From JAABRE01 sp964413275 (GTDB lineage Bacteria > Cyanobacteriota > Cyanobacteriia > Cyanobacteriales > JAABRE01): a stretch of DNA of 27,437 nt. Below, one piece after another: positions 1 to 7,652 of the stretch. Location of the stretch: NCBI GenBank assembly GCA_964413275.1, contig CAYPSO010000062.1, positions 1-27,437 on the forward strand, given 5' to 3'. The translations under genes and the position numbers were made by a program. Under the pieces are notes generated by a model that was given only the letters and a program-made list of their open reading frames with translations, was not told the origin of the DNA and made no database searches. Numbering within the stretch: the stretch's first letter is position 1; every line of letters begins with the position of its first letter.

Positions 1-2199
1 ACTAATAACTTCACCGTTAATACCCAGGGAAATTTAACTCAAACTGAGATTATTAATACCAATCAAGCAGATTTTACAGCTACCGGCAATATTATTTTAG
101 ATAATCCTAATAACGAAATAAATAATTTCATCTTAAAAGCTAATAATGATATAACCGTTATTAATCCAGATGATATTAATATAAATGAAATAGCTACAAA
201 TGGTGGTGAAATTACAGTTAATGGTAATAATATTACTGTGGAAAATCCCATAATTAGTGCTGGTGGAAATATTAATTTTAAAGCAGAAGAAAATATTAAT
301 GCCAGAGATATTAATACTAATAATAATGAAGGAAATGGAGGCAATATAAATTTTAAAGCAATAACTATTAATACAGAAAATATTAATTCTTCTGGAATAA
401 ATGGAGGTAATATAACCCTTGAAGCAGAAACAACAATTACTACAGGTGCAATAAATTCTAGTGGTATCAATGAAAATGGCGGTAATATTAGTTTAGATTC
501 TAGTGGAGATATAGAAGTTGTTACTATTAATACTGAAGGTGGGAATAATAGTCAAGGTGGAAATATAGACATAAAAACAGAAAAATTTTTCCGAGCAACA
601 GGTACTTTTACAAGTAACAATGGACAAGAAGTTAGTATTTCTAGTATAGGAAATAATAGTGGTGGTGATATTATCATTAAGCATGGTGGTAACGGAGAAA
701 TTCCTTTTATTATTCAAGATGCTAGTATTAATGGTACAAGAGAAATTATTAGCAATAGTAATGCAGAATTTGAAGATGGTTCGTTTTTATTCAGTACAAC
801 AAAAAACAATATATCTATTATCTCAGTAGATGAACCACCTAATATTATTCCACCTGAGAATATTCAACCTGATTTTGAAGGAAATCCAGAAAAAACAAAA
901 AATGATCCTGCTAGTAATCAAATAGCATTTATCAATACACAATCTATTCAAATTAAAACTTTAGCCCAAGCTCAAGCAATTTTAAATAATACCCAATCAA
1001 AAACAGGTAAAAAACCCGCTTTAATATATGTTAATTTTTCTCCAGAAACTGTTTCTTTAACTAAAGATTTTGTTGATAGAGAACAAAAACTCACCTCTGA
1101 ATTTGAAACTTATCTTAATCCGGGTCAAGAAAAAACAAGTTCAGTTCTTAATATAGAAGAAAAAGATACTGATGTTCTTGAGTTAATTATTATTACCAAA
1201 GAAGAAAATATACGCTATCTTATAGAGACAGTAAACAGAAAACAAGTATTGAAATTAAATGATATATTAAGAAGAGAAGTAATAAATCCATTTACTGGAA
1301 AGCAAAGATTACTAACAGCGTCTCAAAGACTTTATGATGTATTAATTAAACCCCTTGAAACAGATTTACAAAGATTGGAAATTAATAACCTTGTTTTTGT
1401 GATGGATACAGGTTTAAGAAGTCTTCCTTTAGCTGCACTTTATGATGGAAATAATTATATTATCGAGAAATATAGTGTTGGTTTAATGCCTAGTTTAAGC
1501 TTGGTTGAAACTAATTATACTCCTTTAAAAAATGTCGGTATTTTAGCGATGGGTGCAGAAACTTTTAGCGATCAAAGTCCTCTACCTGCTGTACCTTTAG
1601 AATTAAATATTATCACTTCTCAACTATTAAAAGGAAAGTCTTTTCTTAATGAAGAATTTACGGTAGATAACCTAACAAAATCTAGAAAAACTAATCCTGT
1701 TGGTATTTTACATTTAGCTACTCATGGTGAATTTAACCCCGGAAAATTAGAAAATTCTTATATTCAATTTACAAACCGTCGAGTCAACTTAAATGAAATT
1801 AGTCAACTTAACTTAAATAATCCACCTATAGAATTAATGGTTTTAAGTGCGTGTAAAACAGCTTTAGGAAATGAAGAAGCAGAGTTAGGTTTTGCAGGAT
1901 TAGCCTATCAAGCAGGGGTAAAAACAGCTTTAGGTAGTCTTTGGTATGTTTCCGATGAAGGCACATTAGGTTTAATGACTAATTTTTATCAACAATTAAC
2001 TCAAGTATCAACTAAAGCAGAAGCTTTACAAAAAGCCCAATTAGCTTTATCAAGAGGAGAAGTAAAAATTGAAAATGGTAGATTAATTAGTGGGGAGCTA
2101 TCTTTTCCTTTACCTGAATCCCTAGCTAATTTGAAAAACAAAGATTTAACACATCCTTATTTTTGGAGTGCTTTTACTATGATTGGTAATCCTTGGTAG
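1..2199 (+). CDS. Haemagglutinin-like repeat protein with C-terminal CHAT protease domain (5' partial)
   Basis: The frame is open from base 1, so the gene starts outside the window; 732 codons are visible. The first ~250 codons are low-complexity Asn/Ile/Gly-rich repeats with recurring GGNI units, as in filamentous-haemagglutinin beta-helix passengers of secreted cyanobacterial proteins. A linker follows, then a CHAT (caspase HetF-associated with TPRs) domain. Its likely catalytic His is in HLATHGEF (codon 575, bases 1723-1725) and its Cys in LSACKT (codon 618, 1852-1854). The family's conserved end, HPYFWSAFTMIGNPW, closes the protein. CHAT domains are clan CD cysteine peptidases. A secreted or surface location is inferred from the repeats; the signal peptide would lie upstream of the window. 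The GTG at 238 is not a credible start because the repeat pattern continues unbroken upstream of it. Family assignment is confident; the substrate is unknown. Confidence 0.88.
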   Translation, partial: TNNFTVNTQGNLTQTEIINTNQADFTATGNIILDNPNNEINNFILKANNDITVINPDDININEIATNGGEITVNGNNITVENPIISAGGNINFKAEENINARDINTNNNEGNGGNINFKAITINTENINSSGINGGNITLEAETTITTGAINSSGINENGGNISLDSSGDIEVVTINTEGGNNSQGGNIDIKTEKFFRATGTFTSNNGQEVSISSIGNNSGGDIIIKHGGNGEIPFIIQDASINGTREIISNSNAEFEDGSFLFSTTKNNISIISVDEPPNIIPPENIQPDFEGNPEKTKNDPASNQIAFINTQSIQIKTLAQAQAILNNTQSKTGKKPALIYVNFSPETVSLTKDFVDREQKLTSEFETYLNPGQEKTSSVLNIEEKDTDVLELIIITKEENIRYLIETVNRKQVLKLNDILRREVINPFTGKQRLLTASQRLYDVLIKPLETDLQRLEINNLVFVMDTGLRSLPLAALYDGNNYIIEKYSVGLMPSLSLVETNYTPLKNVGILAMGAETFSDQSPLPAVPLELNIITSQLLKGKSFLNEEFTVDNLTKSRKTNPVGILHLATHGEFNPGKLENSYIQFTNRRVNLNEISQLNLNNPPIELMVLSACKTALGNEEAELGFAGLAYQAGVKTALGSLWYVSDEGTLGLMTNFYQQLTQVSTKAEALQKAQLALSRGEVKIENGRLISGELSFPLPESLANLKNKDLTHPYFWSAFTMIGNPW

Positions 2200-2208
2200 A
2201 TATATTTT

Positions 2209-2434
2209 TTAAATAACTTCTATTAGTTTTTTAACTAAATGATGTATTGTTGTTGAGGGATTAAGATTATGTCTTCTCATTCTTTCTTCACAAGTTAATT
2301 TATTTAAATTACTTCTATTTTCCTGAAAAGCTTTAAAATAATTAGGCTCAGTTGCTTGATGTCTATTGGCTTTTTATCTCAAACTCGGTTAAATAACCAT
2401 CATTTTTTATCGGCGTAAGACTTGCACTCAAAAG
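2209..2434 (-). pseudogene. Remnant of a small protein gene, C-terminal part
   Basis: The minus strand holds 54 codons ending in TAA at 2209-2211 with a protein-like composition. It contains the segments ANRHQATEPNYFKAFQENR and RMRRHNLNPSTT and a Lys/Leu-rich end. There is no ATG, GTG or TTG in this frame before a stop at 2374-2376. Removing one base from the T5 run at 2371-2375 (A5 on the coding strand) would join it to a further stretch, ending in GYLTEFEIK, that is open back to about 2434. The fragment fills most of the 289-base gap between the CHAT gene and the next gene. I do not recognise the family. It is either decayed or damaged by a homopolymer sequencing error. The call rests on composition only. 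Confidence 0.38.
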
Positions 2435-2488
2435 CTAATTCTCTCAAGACTCTTAATCACATATAAGGAAAATATCGGAGTATTTGCT

Positions 2489-3217
2489 ATGAAATTTTTA
2501 CTCAAAGCATCAATAAGTATTCTTTCCGTATCTTTAATTCAGACAATTCCCTTCCTTCTTTCTACCTCCACAGCTAAAGCACAATCAACCACCTCTGTAG
2601 TTTGTTACTTCCAAAAACCCAATCAACCAAATACAAAGACTTGGAAATGGGGACTTACCCGTAATAATCAATGGTACACCATAAATGGTAACTGGAGAAA
2701 TGTTGGTGGCTCAACTACTTTTGTTACACCTTTAACTTCAAAAAATATTCAGGATAGTTGTGAAAATTCCAAAACTTATTACAAATTTCAAGGCTATGAT
2801 ATTGTTGACATTTATGCAGCAGACAGTGCGGCAGGAAAAAACTACTTAATTTATGCTGATAGTGGTCAAAATTTAGTGGTTGCTCCTCAAAAGCCCACGC
2901 AAGTAAGCTCAACCTATACCTATACTGTCTGTTATTTCCGGAAAACTAATGATCCAAACTCAACAACTTGGCAATGGGGGTTAAATGATGAGGATGGTTG
3001 GTATTCTATGGCGGGTAATTGGAGCAGTATGGGAGGAGCAACAATTTTTGAGGCTCGTGCGAGTTTAGAAGAAGTTAAAAAAAGTTGTGAAAATTCTAAG
3101 ACTTATTATAATTTTGGAGAAGAGTATCAAATTACCGGAATCTATGCCAGAGATAGTGGGGCGGGATCAAATTACTCAATTTATGCCAACGATGGTAAAA
3201 CCTTAGTCTCTGAATAA
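2489..3217 (+). CDS. Secreted protein with two tandem copies of a Cys-containing domain
   Basis: The protein has 242 residues. A signal peptide is clear: Lys near the N terminus, a hydrophobic core at about residues 7-24 and an STAKAQS-type cleavage region near residue 31. The mature part is two copies of one ~90-residue domain. Shared landmarks are VCYF, a W-x-WGL segment, a NGNW or AGNW segment, a -SCENSKTYY- block, an IYA-DS-AG block and a final Y-L/S-IYA strand. Each copy has two Cys, which suggests one disulphide per domain in the periplasm or outside the cell. GGAG at 2477-2480 lies 8 bases before the ATG and supports this start. I do not recognise the domain. The upstream neighbour is the CHAT adhesin, but a 270-base gap separates them, so co-transcription is not shown. 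Confidence 0.75.
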   Translation: MKFLLKASISILSVSLIQTIPFLLSTSTAKAQSTTSVVCYFQKPNQPNTKTWKWGLTRNNQWYTINGNWRNVGGSTTFVTPLTSKNIQDSCENSKTYYKFQGYDIVDIYAADSAAGKNYLIYADSGQNLVVAPQKPTQVSSTYTYTVCYFRKTNDPNSTTWQWGLNDEDGWYSMAGNWSSMGGATIFEARASLEEVKKSCENSKTYYNFGEEYQITGIYARDSGAGSNYSIYANDGKTLVSE

Positions 3218-3383
3218 TTTTTTCTAACATTAGACATCGAGTTTTACTTAGTTTTACCCAACCTATCTTTTATAAAAAAAATTGAGAAATAATGATAAAC
3301 CATTAAGGGGACTCTTTCTTGCTAAAATTGGTACTAATTTTGTTTTTATTCTTAAATTTACAATTATTACCATAACTAAATCA

Positions 3384-4724
3384 ATGTCCATTGTAACTCA
3401 AACTAAAACAACACAAGGCGAAAATTTAATTATTAAACCCCAAAATTTATCTTTACAGGGCATAATTACAGTGCCAGGGGATAAATCCATTTCCCATCGT
3501 GCTTTAATGTTAGGTGCGATCGCATCTGGAGAAACTATCATAGAAGGGTTATTATTAGGAGAAGATCCACGTAGTACCGCAAATTGTTTTCGTGCTTTAG
3601 GATCAGAAATATCCGAACTCAATACCGAAAAAGTTATCGTCAAAGGCATTGGTTTAGGTAACTTACAAGAGCCTACAGATGTCCTCAATGCCGGAAATTC
3701 TGGTACAACCATGAGATTAATGTTAGGTATCCTCGCCTCTCAACCAGATAAATTTTTTGCTGTCACCGGAGATAATTCCTTAAGAAGTCGCCCCATGTCT
3801 AGGGTAATTAAACCTTTAGGCGAGATGGGTGCAAAAATTTGGGGCAGAAAAGGAAATTCCCTTGCACCTTTAGCCATCCAAGGGCAACAACTCAAATCCA
3901 TACATTATCATTCTCCCATTGCCTCAGCCCAAGTTAAATCCTGTATATTACTCGCAGGTTTAATGGCATCTGGCAAAACCACTGTTACTGAGCCTGCCCT
4001 ATCACGAGATCATAGTGAAAGAATGTTACAAGCCTTTGGTGCTACTCTAGAAATAGATTCAGATACAAATAGCGTAACTATTATCGGACAACCTGAGTTA
4101 AAAGGTCAAAAAGTAATAGTACCCGGAGATATTAGCTCTGCTGCCTTTTGGTTAGTAGCAGGCTCGATTATTCCCGATTCAGATTTATTAATTGAAAATG
4201 TCGGCGTTAACCCCACTCGCACTGGTATTTTAGAAGTATTAGAAATGATGGGGGCTGATATTAGCTTAGAAAAAGGAAGATTAGTAGCAGGTGAGCCTGT
4301 GGCAGATATACGAGTAAAACATAGTAAATTAACCGGATGTACCATTGAAGGCGATATTATTCCCCGCTTAATTGATGAAATTCCGATTTTAGCCGTAGCT
4401 GCTACCTTTGCCCAAGGTAATACTATCATTAAAGATGCTGCTGAATTAAGAGTCAAAGAAAGCGATCGCCTAGCCACTGTCGCCTCAGAATTAACGAAAA
4501 TGGGTGCTAAAATCACTGAATTTGCCGATGGCTTAGAAATTACCGGAGAAACTTCCTTAAAAGGCGCGGAAGTGCATAGTTATGACGATCATCGCTTAAC
4601 TATGAGTTTAGCCATAGCTGCTTTAGGAGCGCAAGAGACAACCACAATTTTAGGTGCAGAAGCAGCAAGCATATCCTACCCTAATTTTATTCCCACCCTA
4701 CAACAGTTAACAGATTTTAGGTAA
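3384..4724 (+). CDS. aroA: 3-phosphoshikimate 1-carboxyvinyltransferase (EPSP synthase)
   Basis: This enzyme transfers the enolpyruvyl group of PEP to shikimate-3-phosphate, the sixth step of the shikimate pathway, in the cytosol. Key motifs are PGDKSISHRAL (K34, S35, R39), NAGNSGTTMRL (102-112), LRSRPM, SPIASAQVKS, RDHSE (208-212), NPTRTG and RVKESDR. RxHxE, GDKS, SAQxK and NxTR together are the class II EPSP synthase signature. The residue matching Ala100 of the glyphosate-tolerant CP4 enzyme is Gly107 here. I chose the ATG at 3384 (446 residues, normal for the family). The longer reading from a TTG at 3282 adds 34 residues with no family resemblance. Two HIP1 sites lie inside (3516, 4462). 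The gene is followed directly by a heptamer repeat array and a phosphatase gene. Confidence 0.96.
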   Translation: MSIVTQTKTTQGENLIIKPQNLSLQGIITVPGDKSISHRALMLGAIASGETIIEGLLLGEDPRSTANCFRALGSEISELNTEKVIVKGIGLGNLQEPTDVLNAGNSGTTMRLMLGILASQPDKFFAVTGDNSLRSRPMSRVIKPLGEMGAKIWGRKGNSLAPLAIQGQQLKSIHYHSPIASAQVKSCILLAGLMASGKTTVTEPALSRDHSERMLQAFGATLEIDSDTNSVTIIGQPELKGQKVIVPGDISSAAFWLVAGSIIPDSDLLIENVGVNPTRTGILEVLEMMGADISLEKGRLVAGEPVADIRVKHSKLTGCTIEGDIIPRLIDEIPILAVAATFAQGNTIIKDAAELRVKESDRLATVASELTKMGAKITEFADGLEITGETSLKGAEVHSYDDHRLTMSLAIAALGAQETTTILGAEAASISYPNFIPTLQQLTDFR

Positions 4725-4729
4725 GAGGT

Positions 4730-4799
4730 AATCGCTAAAAGCTAACTGCTAATCGCTAATCGCTAACTGCTAATCGCTAAAAGCTAACAAATAACTAAT
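4730..4799 (+). repeat. Heptanucleotide tandem repeat (STRR-like) filling the aroA-phosphatase gap
   Basis: Eight uninterrupted 7-base units of the form AANNGCT run from 4730 to 4785: AATCGCT, AAAAGCT, AACTGCT, AATCGCT, AATCGCT, AACTGCT, AATCGCT, AAAAGCT. Two related units follow in phase, AACAAAT and AACTAAT (4786-4799), and then the ATG at 4802 after two A residues. The array occupies almost the entire gap and leaves no Shine-Dalgarno sequence. It resembles the short tandemly repeated repetitive (STRR) heptamers known from cyanobacteria. The last two units recur upstream of the genes starting at 5658 and 12136. Confidence 0.85.
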
Positions 4800-4801
4800 A
4801 A

Positions 4802-5611
4802 ATGGATAATTTTTGGACTGACATATTAAATTTTGCTCAAGAAACCACTCAACGAATTGGTAATCAGTTAGTTGCAGATTTCGGAAAATTAAAAGCAACC
4901 CGTAAAGATGATGGAACTTTAGTAACAAAAGCTGATAGATGGTCTGATAATGAGATAAGAAAAGCTATAGCTGCTAAATTTCCAGAACACGGTGTTTTAA
5001 CTGAAGAAACCGAGCATATTTTTCCAAAACAAGAATGGTGTTGGGTAGTAGATCCCATAGATGGTACAACTAACTTTACTAGGGGGATTCCCATTTGGGG
5101 AATTTGTTTAGGATTGTTATATAAAGGTACTCCCGTTTTTGGTCACGTTTATCTACCTCAAATCAATCAATCATTTCACGGCTATTGGTATGGAGATACG
5201 GGAATTATTGGGCCAAAAGGTGCATACTTAAATAACGAACCTATTCAAAGTAGTACAGATGAACCTAGTCTAAATCATATATTCAACCTATGCGCCCGTA
5301 GTACCTCAGTCTTAAAAAATCCTTTTCCTTGTAAAATTAGGATGATTGGAGTAGCTAGTTATAACATGATTTTAGTAGCTGCCGGTGCATCTTTAGGAGG
5401 AGTAGAAGCAACTCCTAAAATTTGGGACATAGCTGCATCTTTACCAATTTTACAGGCTGCTGGTGGTGCATTTCTAAGTTTAGAGTCAGAAAATCCCTTT
5501 CCTCTAAAAATAGGTGTTAATTACGGCCATAAATCTTTTCCCTGTTTAACCGCTAGTAAACCCGAATTAATTCCTATTTTTGAACCTTTAGTTAAATGTA
5601 TTGTCTCCTAA
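4802..5611 (+). CDS. Inositol monophosphatase family phosphatase
   Basis: A 269-residue member of the Mg2+-dependent, Li+-sensitive phosphatase family (IMPase / histidinol-phosphatase-like), cytosolic. Metal-binding motifs are in order: LTEET (E68), VDPIDGTTNF with D84 and D87, and KIWDIAA with D209. Length is normal. The motifs do not settle whether the substrate is an inositol phosphate, histidinol phosphate or another sugar phosphate. No ribosome-binding site is visible, because the start codon is reached directly from the heptamer array. The ftsH gene begins 46 bases downstream on the same strand. Confidence 0.9.
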   Translation: MDNFWTDILNFAQETTQRIGNQLVADFGKLKATRKDDGTLVTKADRWSDNEIRKAIAAKFPEHGVLTEETEHIFPKQEWCWVVDPIDGTTNFTRGIPIWGICLGLLYKGTPVFGHVYLPQINQSFHGYWYGDTGIIGPKGAYLNNEPIQSSTDEPSLNHIFNLCARSTSVLKNPFPCKIRMIGVASYNMILVAAGASLGGVEATPKIWDIAASLPILQAAGGAFLSLESENPFPLKIGVNYGHKSFPCLTASKPELIPIFEPLVKCIVS

Positions 5612-5616
5612 AATAT

Positions 5617-5637
5617 AGTTAATAACTAATAACAAAA
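5617..5637 (+). repeat. Short heptamer run upstream of ftsH
   Basis: Three consecutive units in one 7-base phase, AGTTAAT, AACTAAT and AACAAAA, lie about 20 bases before the ftsH start. The middle unit is identical to the last unit of the array at 4730-4799 and to one unit at 12137-12178. The run is short and AT-rich, so chance is possible. Confidence 0.4.
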
Positions 5638-5657
5638 AAAACTACGAACTATTTAAA

Positions 5658-7520
5658 ATGGGTATTAAAAAGAAACCAAAAATTCCTAAATCTCAACAAA
5701 TAGGCGGTATTTTATTAGTAGCTGCCAGTTTATTATTTGCAGGCTACCTTTTAATGCCCCGTCGTCAAATTCCTAGAGTACCCTACAGCTTTTTTATCAA
5801 ACAACTCGACGAGGGGCAAATATCCGCAGTGCAAGTGGGAGAAGACGAAATTCGTTATCGTTTAAAACCCAAAGAAGAAGGACAAGTAGGAGCATTAGTT
5901 GCCACTACTCCCATTTTTGATATGTCATTACCTGAAAGATTAGAAAAAAATGGCGTAATCTTTGAAGGCGCACCTCCTCCTAAAACCAGTTGGGTTAATA
6001 TTTTACTTAATTGGGTAATTCCTCCAGTGATTTTAGTAATTGCTTTCCGTTATTTTCTACAACCAAATAGTAGTAAAGGGAGTCTCTCTTTTAGTAAAAG
6101 TCAGGCTAAAGTTTATGTTGAGGGTGAATCCGATAAAATTACCTTTGCTGATGTAGCAGGAGTAGAAGAAGCTAAAGTAGAGTTACAAGAAATAGTAGAA
6201 TTTCTTAAAAATCCAGAACGTTACGCTAAAATTGGCGCGCGTATTCCTAAAGGAGTCTTATTAGTTGGGCCTCCGGGGACAGGTAAAACCTTACTCGCTA
6301 AAGCTGTTGCCGGAGAAGCAGGAGTATCTTTTTTTAGTATTTCCGCTTCAGAATTTGTAGAATTATTCGTCGGTACAGGTGCAGCTAGAGTGAGGGATTT
6401 ATTTGAACAGGCTAAAAAACAAGCTCCCTGTATTATTTTTATTGATGAATTAGATGCCATCGGTAAAGCTCGAAATAGCGGGGGTGGTTTTCAAAGTGGC
6501 AGTAATGATGAGCGAGAACAAACTTTAAACCAATTATTAACAGAAATGGATGGTTTTAGCGCAGGAGATGCCACAGTAATCGTACTAGCTGCTACTAATC
6601 GTCCAGAAGCTTTAGATGCTGCCTTATTACGTCCGGGTAGATTTGACCGTCAAGTTTTAGTCGATCGCCCCGATTTAGCAGGTAGGTTGCAAATTTTAGA
6701 AATATATGCTAAGAAAGTTAAATTGGGAGAAAATGTGGATTTAAAGGCGATCGCTACTCGTACCCCCGGTTTTGCCGGTGCAGATTTAGCTAATTTAATC
6801 AATGAAGCTGCTTTACTCGCTGCGAGAAATCAACGAGAAACTGTATCCCAAGAAGATATTAAAGAGGCAGTAGAGCGGGTTGTTGCTGGTTTAGAAAAGA
6901 AAAGTCGGGTACTTTCAGAAGCAGAAAAGAAAATTGTTGCCTATCACGAAGTTGGTCATGCCATTGTTGGTGCAGTGATGCCTGGAGGTGGGAAGGTTGA
7001 AAAAATTTCCATTGTACCCAGAGGTGTTTCAGCCTTGGGATATACCTTAAGATTGCCCACAGAAGACAGATTTTTAATGAATGAGTTGGAATTTCGCCAA
7101 CAAATTGCCATGTTATTAGGAGGTAGAGCGGCAGAGGAATTGATATTTAGTAAGGTGACAAATGGGGCTTCAGATGATTTGCAAAGAGCCACAGATATTG
7201 CCGAGAGAATGGTCACAAGTTTTGGTATGAGTAAAATTTTAGGCCCTTTAGCCTATGACAACAGAGGTGGTAATAGTTTTCTTGGTAATGGCGGTACAAC
7301 TAATCGACGGGCAGTAAGTGAGGAAACGGCTAAAGCCATAGATCGAGAAGTTAGAGAAATTGTAGAAAATGCTTATCAACAGGCGAAGGATATTTTAACT
7401 ACAAATAGCAATTTATTAGAGGAAATTGCGAGTAAAATTCTGGAAGTTGAGGTTATAGAAGGTGAGGAGTTATATAAATTATTAGATTCTAGTATTGGCA
7501 TAGAAACTAATATAAATTAA
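5658..7520 (+). CDS. ftsH: ATP-dependent zinc metalloprotease FtsH
   Basis: A 620-residue membrane AAA+ protease that degrades unassembled or damaged membrane proteins. It has TM1 at residues 15-33, a lumenal/periplasmic domain, and TM2 at about 114-134. The AAA module has Walker A GPPGTGKT (204-211), Walker B IIFIDE (D263, E264) and an arginine-finger region LLRPGRFDRQ. The protease domain has HEVGH (430-434) and a probable third zinc ligand, D507. The segment VGTGAARVRDLFEQ has GTGAA where FtsH2/FtsH3 types, as I recall them, have GVGAS. This hints at the FtsH1/FtsH4 homomeric type rather than the photosystem II repair pair; that sub-assignment is from memory and tentative. Length is complete. 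There is one HIP1 site, at 6747. Confidence 0.96.
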   Translation: MGIKKKPKIPKSQQIGGILLVAASLLFAGYLLMPRRQIPRVPYSFFIKQLDEGQISAVQVGEDEIRYRLKPKEEGQVGALVATTPIFDMSLPERLEKNGVIFEGAPPPKTSWVNILLNWVIPPVILVIAFRYFLQPNSSKGSLSFSKSQAKVYVEGESDKITFADVAGVEEAKVELQEIVEFLKNPERYAKIGARIPKGVLLVGPPGTGKTLLAKAVAGEAGVSFFSISASEFVELFVGTGAARVRDLFEQAKKQAPCIIFIDELDAIGKARNSGGGFQSGSNDEREQTLNQLLTEMDGFSAGDATVIVLAATNRPEALDAALLRPGRFDRQVLVDRPDLAGRLQILEIYAKKVKLGENVDLKAIATRTPGFAGADLANLINEAALLAARNQRETVSQEDIKEAVERVVAGLEKKSRVLSEAEKKIVAYHEVGHAIVGAVMPGGGKVEKISIVPRGVSALGYTLRLPTEDRFLMNELEFRQQIAMLLGGRAAEELIFSKVTNGASDDLQRATDIAERMVTSFGMSKILGPLAYDNRGGNSFLGNGGTTNRRAVSEETAKAIDREVREIVENAYQQAKDILTTNSNLLEEIASKILEVEVIEGEELYKLLDSSIGIETNIN

Positions 7521-7553
7521 TCAAAAAATGCTAAGCTCGATAAATTCTCGTAG

Positions 7554-7610
7554 GGTGCGTCAAATAAAATAACTAATAAGTCAGCAAGTTTTTCTTTGGT
7601 TTGACGCATC
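7554..7610 (+). repeat. Inverted repeat element after ftsH
   Basis: TGCGTCAAA (7556-7564) is exactly complementary to TTTGACGCA (7600-7608). A G-T pair and then a G-C pair extend the stem outward, and the loop is 35 bases. A sequence of the type GTAGGGTGCGTC...GACGCA is reminiscent of dispersed hairpin elements between cyanobacterial genes. It could act as the ftsH terminator, but the loop is long and no T-run follows directly. It lies in the 132-base gap before the SUKH gene. Confidence 0.5.
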
Positions 7611-7652
7611 ATCAAATTTTGAGGCTTTCCTGTATGTTTAATTACAAATACT

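Noticed and set aside
63..717. Minus-strand open frames opposite the haemagglutinin repeats
   Set aside because: They are hydrophobic, low-complexity shadows of an Asn/Ile-rich repeat coding region on the plus strand.
3319..3338. AAAATT/AATTTT inverted repeat upstream of aroA
   Set aside because: Six-base AT-only arms are expected by chance in this DNA, and no known operator consensus matches.
3282..3383. N-terminal extension of AroA from a TTG start
   Set aside because: The 34 extra residues do not resemble the family, and the ATG at 3384 gives a normal-length enzyme.
4730..4799. CRISPR-like array
   Set aside because: The units are 7 bases with no spacers; this is a simple tandem repeat.
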